A DNA stretch of 6,185 nucleotides from Actinomycetes bacterium (lineage in GTDB: Bacteria; Actinomycetota; Acidimicrobiia; Acidimicrobiales; Microtrichaceae). The position numbers and the translations under genes were made by a program. The DNA lies in the NCBI GenBank assembly GCA_023437745.1, contig JAEZFI010000115.1:1-6185 (forward strand), written 5' to 3'. Below are positions 5,583-6,185 of this stretch, in pieces (positions within the stretch are counted from its first letter, which is position 1; every line of letters begins with the position of its first letter). Under the pieces are notes generated by a model. That model did not search any database. It worked only from the letters and a program-made list of their open reading frames with translations, and was not told where the DNA came from.

Positions 5583-6185
5583 GCGGGCACCCTTCCGCAC
5601 GACGTGCGTGAGCGGGTAGATCGGCACCCGGAAGCGGATCCACGCTCCCGGGACCAGCGGCTCCCGGTCTTCCGGCGTGAACGTGTAGTCGACGTGCAGC
5701 TCGCCGCTCCGCGCGGCGTCCTCCACCCGGTGGGCGGGACGGTGGTACCCGGTCTGGAGGCGCTGCTCCATCCCGTCGGGACGGATCTCGGTCAGCGCGA
5801 CCTGCACGGCCGTGTCGTCGGTGCCGGGCGCCAACCACAGGTCGACGTGGCCCTGGCCGGCGATCACGAGCGGCTCGGCCAGCGGCGCCGTCTCGTAGGC
5901 CGCCGTGTGCTCGTCGGCGAAGCGGGTCCAGGTGATCGGCACGGTGGGCTTCGTGAACGCCTGGAGGTCGCTCAGCAGCGCTCCCGAGTACGCCGTGTCC
6001 TCGCAGTCCGGGTCGTCGAGGTAGCGGTCCGCGCCCTCCGATGCCGGTGCCTCGTCCACGAGCGCACCGTCGGGGGCGAACCACCAGCGACGGGGCTCGA
6101 CACCCGGTGGCGGGAACGAGGTGGTCAGGACCTCGTAGCGGTGGGCCGTGGGCCCCGGCCCCCCCAGGGCCCCCCCCCCCGCCCC
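5346..6185 (-). CDS. CocE/NonD-family hydrolase, C-terminal part (N-terminus beyond the right edge)
   Basis: The frame is open from the right edge to TGA at 5346-5348. It encodes the C-terminal non-catalytic jelly-roll domain of CocE/X-Pro dipeptidyl-peptidase-like serine hydrolases (PF08530 type). The part nearest the edge reads RYEVLTTSFPPPGVEPRRWW followed by FAPDGALVDEAPASEGADRY, the linker usual between the alpha/beta-hydrolase domain and the jelly roll. Domain landmarks are YETAPLAEPLVIAGQGHVDL, VALTEIRPDG, PLVPGAWIRFRVPIYPLTHV, and VRKGARLRVTIST near the end. The catalytic Ser, Asp and His lie mostly in the missing N-terminal part, so activity and substrate (acyl esters, amides or peptides in this family) cannot be judged. 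A GTG at 6059 is internal and not the real start, because family similarity continues upstream of it. The last stretch ending VQPIRNVDVAR overlaps the tail of the convergent M23-like gene by 237 bases. Codons right of about 6150 fall in a C-rich stretch and are unreliable. Confidence 0.88.
   Translation of the reverse strand, partial: GAGGGALGGPGPTAHRYEVLTTSFPPPGVEPRRWWFAPDGALVDEAPASEGADRYLDDPDCEDTAYSGALLSDLQAFTKPTVPITWTRFADEHTAAYETAPLAEPLVIAGQGHVDLWLAPGTDDTAVQVALTEIRPDGMEQRLQTGYHRPAHRVEDAARSGELHVDYTFTPEDREPLVPGAWIRFRVPIYPLTHVVRKGARLRVTISTPGRDHPFWNFESPVVEGAGHLVGRGGEHASALVLPIWSDGVAHPEDFPPHGALRGQPARPVQPIRNVDVAR
6150..6185. other. Very C-rich low-complexity end of the window, probably unreliable sequence
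   Basis: From about 6150 the plus strand is nearly all C and G, including a C-only run of 11 or 12 bases before the last few bases. In the CocE-like frame it would encode mostly Gly and Pro with no family resemblance, while the sequence just left of it matches the family well. This looks like degraded read ends or an assembly edge rather than biology. Confidence 0.6.

Noticed and set aside
5182..6084. Alternative minus-strand frame of 300 codons overlapping the CocE-like gene
   Set aside because: Arg-rich translation with no domain. The neighbouring frame carries clear CocE C-terminal domain motifs and a sensible stop.
1..6185. Search by eye for tRNA, rRNA, CRISPR repeats, insertion sequence ends, toxin-antitoxin or phage genes
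   Set aside because: No cloverleaf-like element, regularly spaced repeat, transposase or phage-like protein could be supported anywhere in the window.

Overview
This is a very GC-rich window with strong G/C bias at third codon positions, many GTG starts and compact minus-strand genes. A high-GC Actinomycetota genome fits. The protein style (Asp/Gly-rich lipoprotein linker, AglE-like sugar-binding protein, actinobacterial SF2 helicase) hints at Acidimicrobiia or relatives, but that is inference. The window looks like a whole metagenomic or single-cell contig: its left end carries a broken, oddly oriented gene piece, and its right end dissolves into an almost pure C run.

Layout, left to right. 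Positions 2 to about 150 read on the plus strand as a fragment of a sugar ABC permease, with no start and no natural stop. It abuts the stop codon of a minus-strand lipoprotein, an alpha-glucoside-type (AglE-like) sugar-binding protein (164-1489). Directly upstream of that gene, in the same transcription unit, is a MsmX/UgpC-type ATPase (1506-2720). Upstream again, after a 108-base gap, is a minus-strand superfamily 2 DEAH-type helicase (2829-4463). A 123-base divergent intergenic region (4464-4586) holds two inverted repeats. A plus-strand membrane-anchored M23-like (lysostaphin-fold) protein follows (4587-5582). Its 3' end overlaps in antisense the 3' end of a minus-strand CocE/NonD-type hydrolase (5346 to the right edge; N-terminal part missing).

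How the genes work together. The ATPase and binding protein are two parts of one carbohydrate importer (CUT1 class). They still need two permeases, and the expected place for these is downstream of the binding protein, i.e. off the left edge. A permease piece is indeed there, but inverted, so the left end is either a rearrangement or a chimeric join. The helicase, M23-like protein and CocE-like hydrolase show no functional link to the importer or to each other.

I see no undescribed multi-gene system. The points most worth checking are the inverted permease fragment, the loss of the HxH zinc-ligand pair in the M23-like protein, and the 237-base antisense overlap at the M23/CocE 3' ends. There is no RNA gene, CRISPR array, insertion sequence or convincing terminator, and no gene-free stretch longer than 300 bases.
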